Assembly: GCF_003143995.1 (NCBI RefSeq)
Contig: NZ_QFWG01000008.1
Coordinates: 1 to 64,000, forward strand
Direction of reading: 5' to 3'
DNA from: Pseudoglutamicibacter cumminsii
Lineage (GTDB): Bacteria > Actinomycetota > Actinomycetes > Actinomycetales > Micrococcaceae
DNA length: 64,000 bases
Position 1 is the stretch's first letter. Each line of letters opens with the position of its first letter. A model generated the notes under the pieces. That model was not told the DNA's origin, did not search any database, and saw only the letters and a program-made list of their open reading frames with translations. The position numbers and the translations under genes were made by a program. Positions 54,677 through 63,907 of this stretch are shown here, piece by piece.

Positions 54677-55890
54677 GGCTGTTCGGGTTTCCGGATGAGG
54701 AGCACCATGACGACAGCCAGAAGAGCCGCGACCGCATAGAAGATAAAGACGCCTGGGTAGCCGTTGCCTGTGCTGATCATCCAACCGGTGATGGCGGGGC
54801 CGATGATGGCACCGAAGCGCCCGATGCCGGCGGTCATGCCCATGCCGGTAGACACGAGGTGGGCTGGATAGATGTAGCCGACGAGCCCGTAGATCATCAC
54901 CTGGGCCGAGAACACAAATACGCCCGTGACCAGCAGGAACGCGTTGAGCACGAAGCCGCTGTTGAAACGGATGACGAGCGAAAGCAGGAAGACTGCCGCG
55001 AGCAGGAACCACACGGCGATGGATCCGCGGGCGCCAAAGCGGTCTGCGGTTGCGCCGCCGATCAGCAGGCCGATGACGGCGCCGACGTTGGTCACGAACA
55101 GCATCACGAGTGAGTCAGCGACGGGGTATCCGGCGGAGACCATGATCTTAGGTAGCCACTGGTTCAGGCCGTACACAAGCAACAGGCCCATGAACGATGC
55201 GATCCACATCGCGATGGTGGAGCGTGCGCGTCCGTTGGTGAAGAGGGCGGTGATGCCTGGCTTGGTTTCCGCCTCGGCCGCGGCGGCTGCGTCGGCTTCC
55301 TCGGCGGAGCTGTGGTCTGGCAAGTAGAGGTAGATCAGCGGCAGCACGAGGATGCCGAGGCCGCCACCGATGTAGAAGACCCACTGCCATGCGTCCGCGA
55401 CGGCGAGCGCGACGAGGGATGCTCCGACTGCGCCGGCGTGGTAGCCCGTCATGGTCACGGTGGTTGCGTGTGCCCGGCGTCCGCTTGCCATGGTTTCTTG
55501 CATGACGGTGAGTGCAACAGGCATCGATGCGCCGAGGCCGAGGCCGGCGATGAACCGGAAGAGCGCGATGAGGGCCCAGGTGGGCAGGAGCGGTATCGCG
55601 ATCGTGAAGATGCTGAAGAGGGCTACGCACGCCAGGAGGGTGCGGCGGCGACCCCATCGGTAGCTGAGTGGACCGATCATGACGGCGCCGAGGCCCACGC
55701 CTACGAGTGACAGGGTTGCGACCACCGTCATGGTTTCGGTGGTGAGGCCCGCGTGTGGTGCGGCTGGGTCCGTGAGGATTGGGGTCGTGGCGCCGAGCGC
55801 CACGAGGTCGAAGCCTTCGAGGGCTACCGTGAACCAGCACAGGATCACAATCCAGGTGCGGGAGAAAGTGTTGTGTGTTTGCGTGCGCAT
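54616..55890 (-). CDS. MFS aromatic-acid:H+ symporter (AAHS, BenK/PcaK-like)
   Basis: 424 residues from ATG 55890 (GAGGAG upstream). 12 TM helices. TM1 has VALEGFDLVALGATTPIL, close to the AAHS motif DGxDxxxxG; motif A GPLSYRWGRRRTLL; family loop GYHAGAVGASLVA. Imports aromatic acids such as benzoate or protocatechuate, or a related organic acid. No catabolic genes adjacent. Its C-terminal codons are tandemly duplicated. Confidence 0.85.
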   Translation of the reverse strand: MRTQTHNTFSRTWIVILCWFTVALEGFDLVALGATTPILTDPAAPHAGLTTETMTVVATLSLVGVGLGAVMIGPLSYRWGRRRTLLACVALFSIFTIAIPLLPTWALIALFRFIAGLGLGASMPVALTVMQETMASGRRAHATTVTMTGYHAGAVGASLVALAVADAWQWVFYIGGGLGILVLPLIYLYLPDHSSAEEADAAAAAEAETKPGITALFTNGRARSTIAMWIASFMGLLLVYGLNQWLPKIMVSAGYPVADSLVMLFVTNVGAVIGLLIGGATADRFGARGSIAVWFLLAAVFLLSLVIRFNSGFVLNAFLLVTGVFVFSAQVMIYGLVGYIYPAHLVSTGMGMTAGIGRFGAIIGPAITGWMISTGNGYPGVFIFYAVAALLAVVMVLLIRKPEQPSAKRNSSANRNSRETMTQE

Positions 55891-56090
55891 GCGTCTCCTC
55901 AGCAAGCGTCAGGTTCCGGAGTATGCGCGTTGATCGCGCCCGGCGGCCTCCGGAACACAGGAAGTCTATGGGCTTGATGATTTTGAGCGCCAGTTATTTA
56001 CGGATTTTCTTGATCGGAACGGTTTCGCGACGGGGTCGATGCCTACGCGGCACGCACATTACACATACATGACACGATTTTGCATGCAGG

Positions 56091-56141
56091 GCATATTTGC
56101 ATTCAGAGCATATTTGCACGGCGTGCACATATTGGTAAAAT
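56091..56141 (+). promoter_or_regulatory. Promoter with repeated GCATATTTGCA operators, leaderless start
   Basis: GCATATTTGCA at 56091-56101 and 56108-56118, period 17. -35-like TTGCAC (56114-56119) lies in the second copy; -10 TAAAAT is at 56136-56141. The ATG of the TetR gene (56149) begins 7 nt after the -10. Confidence 0.65.
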
Positions 56142-56148
56142 GGGTTGT

Positions 56149-56952
56149 ATGACCAACATTCCTGCATCACGTCACGATGAAGCAGCTAAAGCGCTCGGTA
56201 GGCGTGAGCTCAACCGCATGGCCACAACCGAGAAGATTGTGAACGCATGCCTCGATCTCGGCGAGGAAATCGAATGGGAAGACGTCACTGTCGATGCGGT
56301 CGCTGAGCGGGCAGGGATTTCCCGCCGGACGTTCTTCAACTACTTCAGCTCACTGGCTGAAGCGGTGCACTATCCGCTGACGGTAATGATTCAGGATGCT
56401 CCTAGACGAATCACCGACACGAACGGCGGTTCTGCCGATCCCGCCGCCGACCCTGATTCTGCCCCGGCGTCTGAAGACCAGCACATCGAGGCCGGAGAAC
56501 CGCTTGACTACGCGCAAGCGCTCGCTGCTTCGATACGGCTTGAACTGCTGATCCCTGCAACCCGCACACTCTTGCTGACTCGCGCATCAGCCCAGCTTCG
56601 AGCCGAATCGTTGCGCACGTGGGAAAACAGCGTCACTCAGCTCCTGGAGCCAACCCGGCACCTTTCGCCGAAAGCGCGGTTCGTGGCCGAGGTTCAAGTC
56701 AGAGCCGCGGTTTCCGCCGCTCAAGTGGCCTTCGAACACTGGGCCGCTGCGCTCTCCCACAGCCCGACCAAGGCGGACGTCGAGGTGTTGCGTCGCGACA
56801 TCGGCCGGGCCGTATCACTGGTCTCACCGACAAGAATGTTGCCCACATCGGACACTGGCACCGACCACCCCGAGTGGCCGGACTGGCTCACCAACGATGA
56901 ACGCGAAGAAATCTATGAGGCGTTCAAAGTGGGACACCCGGCAACCCGGTGA
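56149..56952 (+). CDS. TetR-family regulator of the MMPL transporter
   Basis: 267 residues. HTH at about 23-70: MATTEKIVNACLDLGE, then VTVDAVAERAGISRRTFFNYF. The longer-than-usual middle has an acidic Pro/Ala linker. ATG 56149 is chosen from the strong -10 seven bases before it; no ribosome site. Next gene is an MMPL transporter 84 bp on, probable operon. The operators upstream imply autorepression. Confidence 0.87.
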   Translation: MTNIPASRHDEAAKALGRRELNRMATTEKIVNACLDLGEEIEWEDVTVDAVAERAGISRRTFFNYFSSLAEAVHYPLTVMIQDAPRRITDTNGGSADPAADPDSAPASEDQHIEAGEPLDYAQALAASIRLELLIPATRTLLLTRASAQLRAESLRTWENSVTQLLEPTRHLSPKARFVAEVQVRAAVSAAQVAFEHWAAALSHSPTKADVEVLRRDIGRAVSLVSPTRMLPTSDTGTDHPEWPDWLTNDEREEIYEAFKVGHPATR

Positions 56953-57036
56953 CACTGAACGCATCAACCCAAGCGCGTCCCAACCCCTAAATCCACACGT
57001 TTTTCAACCCCAACCTCTGCGAGGAATCACGAGAAT

Positions 57037-59742
57037 ATGGCACATAAGCTCTACCAACTCGCCAAGCTAGCAGCGCGGCGCCCTTGGGCATTCATCGTGT
57101 CCTGGCTAGTGATCATTGGACTTTTGGGAGGTTCAGCGGCTCTTTTCATGGGCAAACTGACCAACCAGTTCTCGATCCCAGGAACCGAAACCCAGAAGAC
57201 TCTCGACCAGGTTGAAGAGGTCTTCCCTGACTTCAGCGGCGGCACCGGCTCGGTCGTTTTCGCGACCGAGAACGGCGAAAAGTTCACGGCTGAACAGAAG
57301 CAGAAGGTAGCCTCAATCCTCGAGGGCCTCGAGGACGACAAGACCGTGCTCACCGCGGTCAACCCGTTCAAGAGCCAAGAAGAGATCTCTAACGCCGGCG
57401 CGAAGATCGCGGAGGGCAAGAAAGAGCTCGAGAAGAACGAGAAGAAACTTGCCGATGGCCAGAAACAACTGGATGCCGGTAAGAAAGAGCTCGAAGATGG
57501 TCAGAAACAACTCGACGACGGCAAGAAGCAGCTCGAGGACGGCCTGAAGCAGGCCGAAGAGGCCGCGCAGCAGCTCGAAGCGGCTGGCATGACCCAGAGC
57601 CCGGAGTACATGCAGGCGCAGGGAACCATCCAGGCGCTCAAGCGGCAAGAAGCTGGCCTGAAGGCCAAGCAGGCGGAACTCGATGCGGGGCGCGCTGAGC
57701 TCGAAGCTAAGCAGAAAGAACTCGACGAAGGTAAGAAGCAGCTCGAGGAAGGCCGCGCCGATCTGGCTCAAGGCCAGCGGCAAGCCGAATCCGCGGAAGG
57801 CATGAAGTTCGTCTCTGACGACGGCGCTACCGCTATCGCTCACATGCAGTTCGAAGGCCAGGCGGAAGCCATGGAGTCCGAAAAGCGCGATCACCTGCTG
57901 AGCGAGCTTCACAGCGTCGAAAACCTGGGTGTTGAGGTTTACCCGTCCACCGAAATCTCCTCTGACCTCAACAGCATCTTCGGCATCGGAGAGGTCATCG
58001 GTCTGGTTATTGCAGGTCTCGTGCTGTTCATCATGATGGGCACATTCGTGGGTGCCGGCCTGCCGCTTCTGCAAGCGGTCCTCGGCGTGGGCGCGGGTGT
58101 CGCGGGTACCCTCGCGTTCTCTTCGGTGGTGGATATGGCTTCGATCACCCCGGCGCTCGCCCTCATGTTGGGCTTGGCTGTGGGTATCGACTACACGCTG
58201 TTCATCGTTCACCGCCACCGCCGCCAGCTCATGCAGGGCGTTGAGGTCAAGGAATCGATTGGCCTTGCCGTTGGCACCTCGGGTAGCGCGGTTGTGTTCG
58301 CTGGCTTGACGGTTGTGATTGCGCTCGTCGCGCTGGTGGTTCCGGGCCTGCCGTTCCTTTCGATTCTGGGCTTGTCCGCTGCCGCAACAGTCGCGTTGGC
58401 TGTACTGATCGCGGTCACGCTGACCCCGGCGTTGCTTTCGCTGATCGGTAAGCGCCTCGTTTCGAAGCGTGCGCAGAAGGCTTTCGATGCGAAGCAAGAG
58501 AAGCGCGCGGCTCGCGCGGCTGCCGCAGGCGCTGAGGACGCGAAGGACCACAGCAACCACACCGGCTGGACTCGCTTCACGACGGGTAAGCCGTGGCTCG
58601 CAGCGCTCGTTGGTGTGCTGCTGCTCGGGGTCATCGCGATCCCATCGACCAAGCTCACGACCGCCCTGCCAGATGGCGCGTCGGAGCCGTACGGTTCGGA
58701 CGCGCAGGTTGCTTACACGAAGATCGCCGACGATTTCGGTGCCGGATTCAACGGCCCAATCCTCGGTTTCGTGACTCTGCCAGAGGGCGCATCGGAGGCT
58801 GAAGCACAGAAGGCGCTCTACGAAACCGCAGAGAAGGTCCGCGAATTCGACGGCGTGATCGCCGCTTCCCCTACCCAGCAGACTGATGACAACCGTTACG
58901 GCCTGCTCCAGATCATCCCAACCACCGGCCCTGCCGATGAGAAGACCGTTGACCTGGTTGACCGGATCCGCGCGGCCGAACCGGAGATTGAAAACGCTAC
59001 GGGCGCCAAGCTTGCGTTGACTGGTCAGGTTACCGCGATGATCGACGTGTCCGAGAAGATGGCTGAAGCTCTGCCGCCGTACCTCGTGATCGTAGTGGGA
59101 TTGTCGCTCGTGCTGTTGCTGCTCGTATTCCGCTCGATCGTCGTTCCGCTCATCGCGACGCTCGGCTTCCTGCTGTCGCTCGCGGCCGCGTTCGGCGCGA
59201 CGGTTGCGGTGTATCAGCTCGGCTGGCTCGGTGAACTGTTCGGCGTCCATACGCCTGGCCCGATCATGTCTTTCCTGCCGATCCTGTTGACCGGTATCTT
59301 GTTCGGCCTCGCGATGGACTACCAGATGTTCCTCGTGACCGCGATGCGCGAAGCATTCGTACACGGCGCCTCCCCTCGCGCGGCAGTCCGCAAGGGCATG
59401 AAGTCCGCAGCCCCAGTTGTGGTGGCCGCGGCGCTCATCATGATCTCCGTGTTCGCGGGCTTCATCTTCTCCGAACTCGCGATGATCAGGCCGATCGGTT
59501 TCGCTCTCGCGTTCGGTGTGCTGTTCGACGCGTTCGTGGTCCGGTTGACCATCACGCCAGCGATCATGACGCTGCTCGGCAAGCACGCGTGGTTCATCCC
59601 GCGCTGGCTCGACAAGGTCTTGCCGAACGTGGACGTTGAAGGCGAGTCCCTCAGCGAAGAGATCGCCGCCGCAGAGCGCGCCGCGGATGCACGCAAGGAT
59701 GCAGGCACGGAAGGTGCGGACAAGGAAACTGTCAACGCCTAA
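57037..59742 (+). CDS. MMPL-family RND transporter with long coiled-coil loop
   Basis: 901 residues, two repeats of RND/MMPL TM blocks (for example LIMMGTFVGAGLPLLQA and LVIVVGLSLVLLLLVF). The first extracellular loop carries about 130 residues of heptad-like KELEDGQKQLDDGKKQLEDG repeats, a coiled coil, as in YdfJ/YhgE-type proteins. Final TM block ends FVVRLTITPAIM. Exports lipids or hydrophobic compounds in relatives; the substrate is unknown. Under a TetR regulator. Confidence 0.88.
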   Translation: MAHKLYQLAKLAARRPWAFIVSWLVIIGLLGGSAALFMGKLTNQFSIPGTETQKTLDQVEEVFPDFSGGTGSVVFATENGEKFTAEQKQKVASILEGLEDDKTVLTAVNPFKSQEEISNAGAKIAEGKKELEKNEKKLADGQKQLDAGKKELEDGQKQLDDGKKQLEDGLKQAEEAAQQLEAAGMTQSPEYMQAQGTIQALKRQEAGLKAKQAELDAGRAELEAKQKELDEGKKQLEEGRADLAQGQRQAESAEGMKFVSDDGATAIAHMQFEGQAEAMESEKRDHLLSELHSVENLGVEVYPSTEISSDLNSIFGIGEVIGLVIAGLVLFIMMGTFVGAGLPLLQAVLGVGAGVAGTLAFSSVVDMASITPALALMLGLAVGIDYTLFIVHRHRRQLMQGVEVKESIGLAVGTSGSAVVFAGLTVVIALVALVVPGLPFLSILGLSAAATVALAVLIAVTLTPALLSLIGKRLVSKRAQKAFDAKQEKRAARAAAAGAEDAKDHSNHTGWTRFTTGKPWLAALVGVLLLGVIAIPSTKLTTALPDGASEPYGSDAQVAYTKIADDFGAGFNGPILGFVTLPEGASEAEAQKALYETAEKVREFDGVIAASPTQQTDDNRYGLLQIIPTTGPADEKTVDLVDRIRAAEPEIENATGAKLALTGQVTAMIDVSEKMAEALPPYLVIVVGLSLVLLLLVFRSIVVPLIATLGFLLSLAAAFGATVAVYQLGWLGELFGVHTPGPIMSFLPILLTGILFGLAMDYQMFLVTAMREAFVHGASPRAAVRKGMKSAAPVVVAAALIMISVFAGFIFSELAMIRPIGFALAFGVLFDAFVVRLTITPAIMTLLGKHAWFIPRWLDKVLPNVDVEGESLSEEIAAAERAADARKDAGTEGADKETVNA

Positions 59743-59794
59743 CGCACCGCTAGGTGTCAGCCGCATCGTTGTGCGGGGTAGCCGATAACGTAAG

Positions 59795-59824
59795 GGGGTG
59801 GGGTTTCGCACGAAACCCCACCCC
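59795..59824 (+). terminator. Terminator after MMPL gene
   Basis: GGGGTGGGGTTTCG paired with CGAAACCCCACCCC, 14 bp with a 2-nt apparent loop. A 12-bp direct repeat CCGCATCGTTGT flanks it at 59761-59772 and 59823-59834. Confidence 0.8.
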
Positions 59825-59864
59825 GCATCGTTGTTTAGAACCCATTTCTTCACGTGGAGGTTCC

Positions 59865-60461
59865 GTGTCCACTCACCTTCGTGCCCTCGATCTTCCGGAA
59901 GGGCTGCTCGCTTTCGTAGGGAACCTGCGTTCGATGGACGCGCCCACGTGGGCCGGCATTTCCACGTTGCGGCAGAACGTTTTCATCGTCGAACAGGAAT
60001 GCAATTACGCCGACCAGGACCTCGATGACCTCGAAGACACCACCGAACACTTGTGGGTCGAAGACGGCGCCGGGGTCGTGTTCGCGACCCTGCGGATCAT
60101 GAACGAAAAACCGAAAGGCACCGGCCTCGGCCTACGACTACTGGGGGATGCGCAGAGCATCAACATCTTCAACCCTGGTGGTAACGCGTCGGGTAACGGC
60201 GCCGCGGGTTCTAACGGGGCGGGTTCGGCGCAGCAAACCAAGCGCATCGGCCGGGTTGCGGTCCACAGCAAACGCCGCGGCCAGGGCATCGGGCATACGC
60301 TCATGAAGACCGCGGTGGCCCGTTGCGGTAAGCGCCGCATCGTGCTCGATGCGCAATCCCACCTGGCCGACTGGTACAAGCAGTTCGGTTTCGTGGTGGA
60401 CGGCGACGAGTTCCTCGACGTAGGAATCCCGCACGTGCCGATGGTGCGCGAAGCACTGTAG
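59865..60461 (+). CDS. GNAT N-acetyltransferase (ElaA-like) with Gly/Asn-rich insert
   Basis: 198 residues. GTG 59865 with GGAGG upstream. ElaA features: LRQNVFIVEQECNYADQDLDDLE, then acetyl-CoA motif IGRVAVHSKRRGQGIGHTLM. Between them lies a ~25-residue low-complexity insert (GGNASGNGAAGSNGAGSAQQ), unusual inside this fold. Substrate unknown. C-terminal YKQFGFVVDGDEF is typical. Confidence 0.85.
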   Translation: MSTHLRALDLPEGLLAFVGNLRSMDAPTWAGISTLRQNVFIVEQECNYADQDLDDLEDTTEHLWVEDGAGVVFATLRIMNEKPKGTGLGLRLLGDAQSINIFNPGGNASGNGAAGSNGAGSAQQTKRIGRVAVHSKRRGQGIGHTLMKTAVARCGKRRIVLDAQSHLADWYKQFGFVVDGDEFLDVGIPHVPMVREAL

Positions 60462-60583
60462 CGGTTGCAAGCGCGGCCCGGTAGCGGCCAGTGCGGGACT
60501 GCGGTTGCCGATGCGCGCGGGGCGCGGTTGTCAATGGGCGCAGGTCCGCGGCCGGCGAGCGCTCTGCGGATATACTCGGGCAT

Positions 60584-61759
60584 ATGGCTGATCCGACTTC
60601 CCCACTGAATGCTCCCTTGATTAAAGCGCGTGAAATCAGTGCTGAAGAGCACCGTGAGTTCCTCGCTCAGCACCCGGATGCGAGCTTCATGCAGACCCCC
60701 GCTTGGGGTGCGGTGAAGGCGGATTGGGATTCGGTTTCGCTCGGTATTTACGCCGGTGAGAAGCTTGTTGGCGCGGCTTTGGTTTTGTTGCGGTGGGCGC
60801 CGGTCGTGAAGCGTTGCCTCGCTTATGTGCCGATGGGTCCGGTGATCGATTGGTCGGAGTACCCTGCGGAGGCAGTGGTCGATGCGCTGGTTGAAGATGT
60901 GAAGCGCCGTGGCGCGTTCGCGTTGCGTTTCGGCCCGAATGTCAAGGCCAAGCGGTGGGATGCCGCTGACGTCCGGAAGGCTCTGGGTGCCGGGAACATG
61001 CAAACCCTGGATGAGCTTGAGACGGCCGAAACCTATGACGTTGGTCTGCAGCTGATCGAGGTGTTGCGCGCCCGTGGCGCTCGCCCGCTCGGTGGCGGCA
61101 TGGATTTCGAAGCGGGCCAGCCCGCATACCTCGCGCTCGTTCCGCTTGTGGATGCGGACGGCAACCAACTGGACCTGGATGGCGTGCTGGGTTCGTTTTC
61201 GGGCAATAACCGCCGCGATACCCGCAAGGCGATGCGCGCCGGTTTTGTGTTGCATGAAGACCCGGCAGATGGTTTCGATCGTTTCACTGCGCTGATCAAT
61301 GAAACCGCCAAGCGGCAGGAGTTCACGGCCCGCCCGGCGTCGTATTTCAAGACTCTCTACAAAGAACTGAACGATCAAGAACCGGGTTCGTGCCGCATCT
61401 ACATCGCGTCTGCCCCAGACGACGAAAACCACGACCTCGCCACCGCAATGCTGGTCATGCATGGCAATCAGTCTTGGTACCTGTACGGCGGTTCGGTTCT
61501 CGACCGCGCCTACGCTGGCGCCCCGCGTCTGTTGCAGGCCGTGATGATTGAGGCCGCGATTGAGCGCGGCTGCGTTGTGTTGGATCAGGGCGGCCTGACG
61601 GCAACGTTGCAGATGGGTGGCGACCACGCGGGCGGTTTGACCCGGTTCAAGACGGGCGTGGGCGCGGATGTGTTCCGGATGGTCGGCGAATGGGAGATCG
61701 CGATCAGCAAACCGATCACGTGGGCGTTCAATAAATACATGCAGGCACGCTCCCGCTAA
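60584..61759 (+). CDS. FemX/FemAB-like aminoacyltransferase for peptidoglycan bridge
   Basis: 391 residues with tandem GNAT-like halves: MQTPAWGAVK at about 36, SFSGNNRRDTRKAMRAGF at about 206, YLYGGSVLDRAYAGAPRLLQ, and VVLDQGGLTATLQM, all in the Fem family. A Fem-type enzyme adds an amino acid from tRNA to lipid II. TATACT lies 7 nt before the ATG, so translation may be leaderless. The next gene is an ATP-grasp ligase. Confidence 0.88.
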   Translation: MADPTSPLNAPLIKAREISAEEHREFLAQHPDASFMQTPAWGAVKADWDSVSLGIYAGEKLVGAALVLLRWAPVVKRCLAYVPMGPVIDWSEYPAEAVVDALVEDVKRRGAFALRFGPNVKAKRWDAADVRKALGAGNMQTLDELETAETYDVGLQLIEVLRARGARPLGGGMDFEAGQPAYLALVPLVDADGNQLDLDGVLGSFSGNNRRDTRKAMRAGFVLHEDPADGFDRFTALINETAKRQEFTARPASYFKTLYKELNDQEPGSCRIYIASAPDDENHDLATAMLVMHGNQSWYLYGGSVLDRAYAGAPRLLQAVMIEAAIERGCVVLDQGGLTATLQMGGDHAGGLTRFKTGVGADVFRMVGEWEIAISKPITWAFNKYMQARSR

Positions 61760-61778
61760 AGCGCCGCCGCCAGCACCG

Positions 61779-61830
61779 TTCAACGCCAAGATTCAACTCC
61801 GAGATTCAGCGCCACGTTTCAGCCCCAAAA
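61779..61830. repeat. Four imperfect 13-bp tandem repeats
   Basis: Units at 61779, 61792, 61805 and 61818, each beginning TTCA(A/G)C and ending at 61830. The first three are 9-11 of 13 identical to each other. Lies between femX and the ATP-grasp gene, immediately after the femX stop. Confidence 0.85.
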
Positions 61831-61846
61831 CCTGAGGAGGCATCCT

Positions 61847-63151
61847 GTGACGACCGTGAGCCCCAACCAACCCTTTGTTCCCGTTTTGTATGGCGGCGAC
61901 ATAGGAACCTACGCGATGGCGCGCGCATTCCACGAGAACTACGGCGTCACGTCGGTCATCGTGACGGGTGAGCCGAACGGTGCGATCAGCAACTCCAAGA
62001 TCGTGGACCTGCGACCAGCCGGAACCATGACGGACGAGGACCGCGTGGTCCAGTTCCTGCTCGACCAGGGCCGCGAGCTTGCCGGCCCGCAACGCCGACC
62101 ACTGTTGCTTCTAGGGTCACTGGACCTCCACATCGGGCAGTTGGTGCGCAACCGTGAGGCGCTCGAGGAGTTCTATACCCTCCCCTACCCTGATGAGCGC
62201 ACCATCGCGGCGGCCGCGAATAAGGCCGAGTTCTATGCGGTGTGCGAGAAGCTCGGGATCCCGCACCCGCACACCGTGGCGATTGATCCGGGCAAGGCGG
62301 CGGATGGCAGCGCGGAGGATGCTGTTCCGGCTGAGTTGCCTGAGTTCCCGCTGATCGGTAAGCCGGCTGATTCCGCGGCGTGGGTCAACGCGCGCTTTGA
62401 AGGCAAGCAGAAGGTTTTCCGCTTCACGGACCGCGATGCGGTGGTCACGATGGTGGGCCGCATGGCTGAGGCCGGGTACACGCAGCCGTTCATCCTGCAG
62501 GAAATGATTCCTGGCGGGGACGAGAACATGCGGTTGTGCTCGATGTACGGGGCTAAGGACGGTTCCGGGACGCTGTTTGTCGCCAACGCGAATGTGGTGG
62601 TTGAGGAGCATTCCCCGATTGTTGAGGGGAACTCGGCGGGCATTGTCACCACTGATAACCCGGATATTGTGCCGTCCGTCAAGGCCCTGGTTGAGCACTA
62701 CGGATGGACCGGTTGGGCGATGGTGGACGCCAAGTTGGATCCGCGCGATGGCGTGGTCAAGCTGTTCGAGATGAACCCGCGCCTGGGCCGGAACCACTAC
62801 TACATGCAGGCGGCGGGGCTCGCGGCTTCGCGCGTGTATGTTCAGCAGTGGCTGGATGCCGGTGAGTTCGGGCTCTCCGATGGCAGCCCGGTGGTGTCCG
62901 ATGCGGATTCCCGCGTAGATGGCGAAACGCGCGTGCTGACGCGCGAACACTTGTACACGGTGCTTCCGTTGTGGCTTTTGAAGAAGTACGCGAAAGGCAC
63001 CTCGGGCGAGCAGGCGAAGGCGCTCATCAAGGCTCGAAAGGTCACGAATCCGCTGTTCTATAAGGTTGAACGCAGCCCTCGCCGATGGCTGTATATCGCG
63101 ATGGCGATGGTCAACTACGTCAAGAAGTTCCGCGACTTCCCGCCGGCTTAG
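61847..63151 (+). CDS. ATP-grasp carboxylate-amine ligase (D-aspartate-ligase-like)
   Basis: 434 residues. ATP-grasp core: LPEFPLIGKPADSAAWVN, QPFILQEMIPGGDENMRL, VDAKLDPRDGVVKLFEMNPRLGRNHYY, which supplies the metal Glu/Asn. Length and organisation resemble D-aspartate ligase (Asl, E. faecium), which activates D-Asp for the Lys side chain of peptidoglycan precursor. GTG start with GGAGG six bases upstream. Placed right after a Fem-like gene, so a bridge-forming role is inferred; other ATP-grasp ligases cannot be excluded. Confidence 0.8.
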   Translation: MTTVSPNQPFVPVLYGGDIGTYAMARAFHENYGVTSVIVTGEPNGAISNSKIVDLRPAGTMTDEDRVVQFLLDQGRELAGPQRRPLLLLGSLDLHIGQLVRNREALEEFYTLPYPDERTIAAAANKAEFYAVCEKLGIPHPHTVAIDPGKAADGSAEDAVPAELPEFPLIGKPADSAAWVNARFEGKQKVFRFTDRDAVVTMVGRMAEAGYTQPFILQEMIPGGDENMRLCSMYGAKDGSGTLFVANANVVVEEHSPIVEGNSAGIVTTDNPDIVPSVKALVEHYGWTGWAMVDAKLDPRDGVVKLFEMNPRLGRNHYYMQAAGLAASRVYVQQWLDAGEFGLSDGSPVVSDADSRVDGETRVLTREHLYTVLPLWLLKKYAKGTSGEQAKALIKARKVTNPLFYKVERSPRRWLYIAMAMVNYVKKFRDFPPA

Positions 63152-63245
63152 GTGGTAGTAGCTGTGCCGGCGGCGTCCGGTTGAAGCCCGACGGCATCAC
63201 ACTCTGATGTGTTCCGCTCTGGGTGAACCTCATCACAGCCCCTAG

Positions 63246-63271
63246 ATACCCCTAGGGGGTATGGGTATAGT
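63246..63271 (+). promoter_or_regulatory. CsoR operator and leaderless promoter of csoR-copZ-copA
   Basis: ATACCCC-TAG-GGGGTAT (63246-63262), 7-bp arms, the CsoR-box form, followed by -10 TATAGT (63266-63271). The csoR ATG at 63279 begins 7 nt after the -10. Confidence 0.78.
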
Positions 63272-63278
63272 GGTGGTC

Positions 63279-63614
63279 ATGACTGATACGACTGACACCA
63301 CGCATCACGATCCGCACGCGGGCCACGGCTACACGCAAGACAAAACGGCGCTGCTCAACCGGTTGCGCCGCATCGAAGGGCAAGTCCGCGGAATCTCCCG
63401 CATGGTTGAGGAGAACACGTACTGCCTCGACATCCTCACCCAAGTCGCGTCAGTGAACTCGGCCATCCACAAGGTCTCGCTCGAGCTCATCCGCGACCAC
63501 ATCAACCACTGCGTGGTGAGCGCCGCGCAAGAATCCCTCAACACCGGTGACGCCGCGATCGTCACGAACAAAGTCGACGAAGTCACCGCCGCCGTCGGCC
63601 GCCTCCTACGCTAA
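63279..63614 (+). CDS. csoR: Copper-sensing repressor CsoR
   Basis: 111 residues from ATG 63279. Cu(I) ligands Cys49, His74 and Cys78 are at the family spacing (25 and 4). RLRRIEGQVRGISRMVEE is the DNA-contact helix. The N-terminal His-rich tail (HHDPHAGH) is an added metal-binding region. The palindrome in its own promoter indicates autorepression. Leads copZ-copA. Confidence 0.94.
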   Translation: MTDTTDTTHHDPHAGHGYTQDKTALLNRLRRIEGQVRGISRMVEENTYCLDILTQVASVNSAIHKVSLELIRDHINHCVVSAAQESLNTGDAAIVTNKVDEVTAAVGRLLR

Positions 63615-63682
63615 ACGGCTCGCCCAAGCCGCGCATCGGCCATAAACACACCAGCACTTCCCTCCCACTGAAGGAGACCCCA

Positions 63683-63907
63683 ATGTCTGTAACCCTGAAC
63701 GTCACCGGAATGACCTGCCACCACTGCGTCTCGTCCGTCAAAGAAGAACTAGGCGAAATCGCCGGCGTCACCAACGTCGACGTCGCACTCAACACCGGCG
63801 GCACCTCCGTCGTGACCTTCGATGCCGACGCCTCCGTTACGGACGATCAGATCCGTGACGCGATCGACGAAGCCGGCTATGACATCGCGAAGGTGACCCG
63901 CGCATGA
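63683..63907 (+). CDS. copZ: Copper chaperone CopZ (HMA domain)
   Basis: 74 residues, one HMA domain with GMTCHHC (Cys12, Cys15). GAAGGAGACCCCA precedes the ATG. Delivers Cu(I) to CopA. The stop overlaps the copA start (ATGA). Confidence 0.95.
   Translation: MSVTLNVTGMTCHHCVSSVKEELGEIAGVTNVDVALNTGGTSVVTFDADASVTDDQIRDAIDEAGYDIAKVTRA

Noticed and set aside
57313-59853. 846-codon open frame antisense to the MMPL gene
   Set aside because: Arg/Glu/His-rich shadow translation with no motif; the plus strand encodes a clear MMPL transporter.
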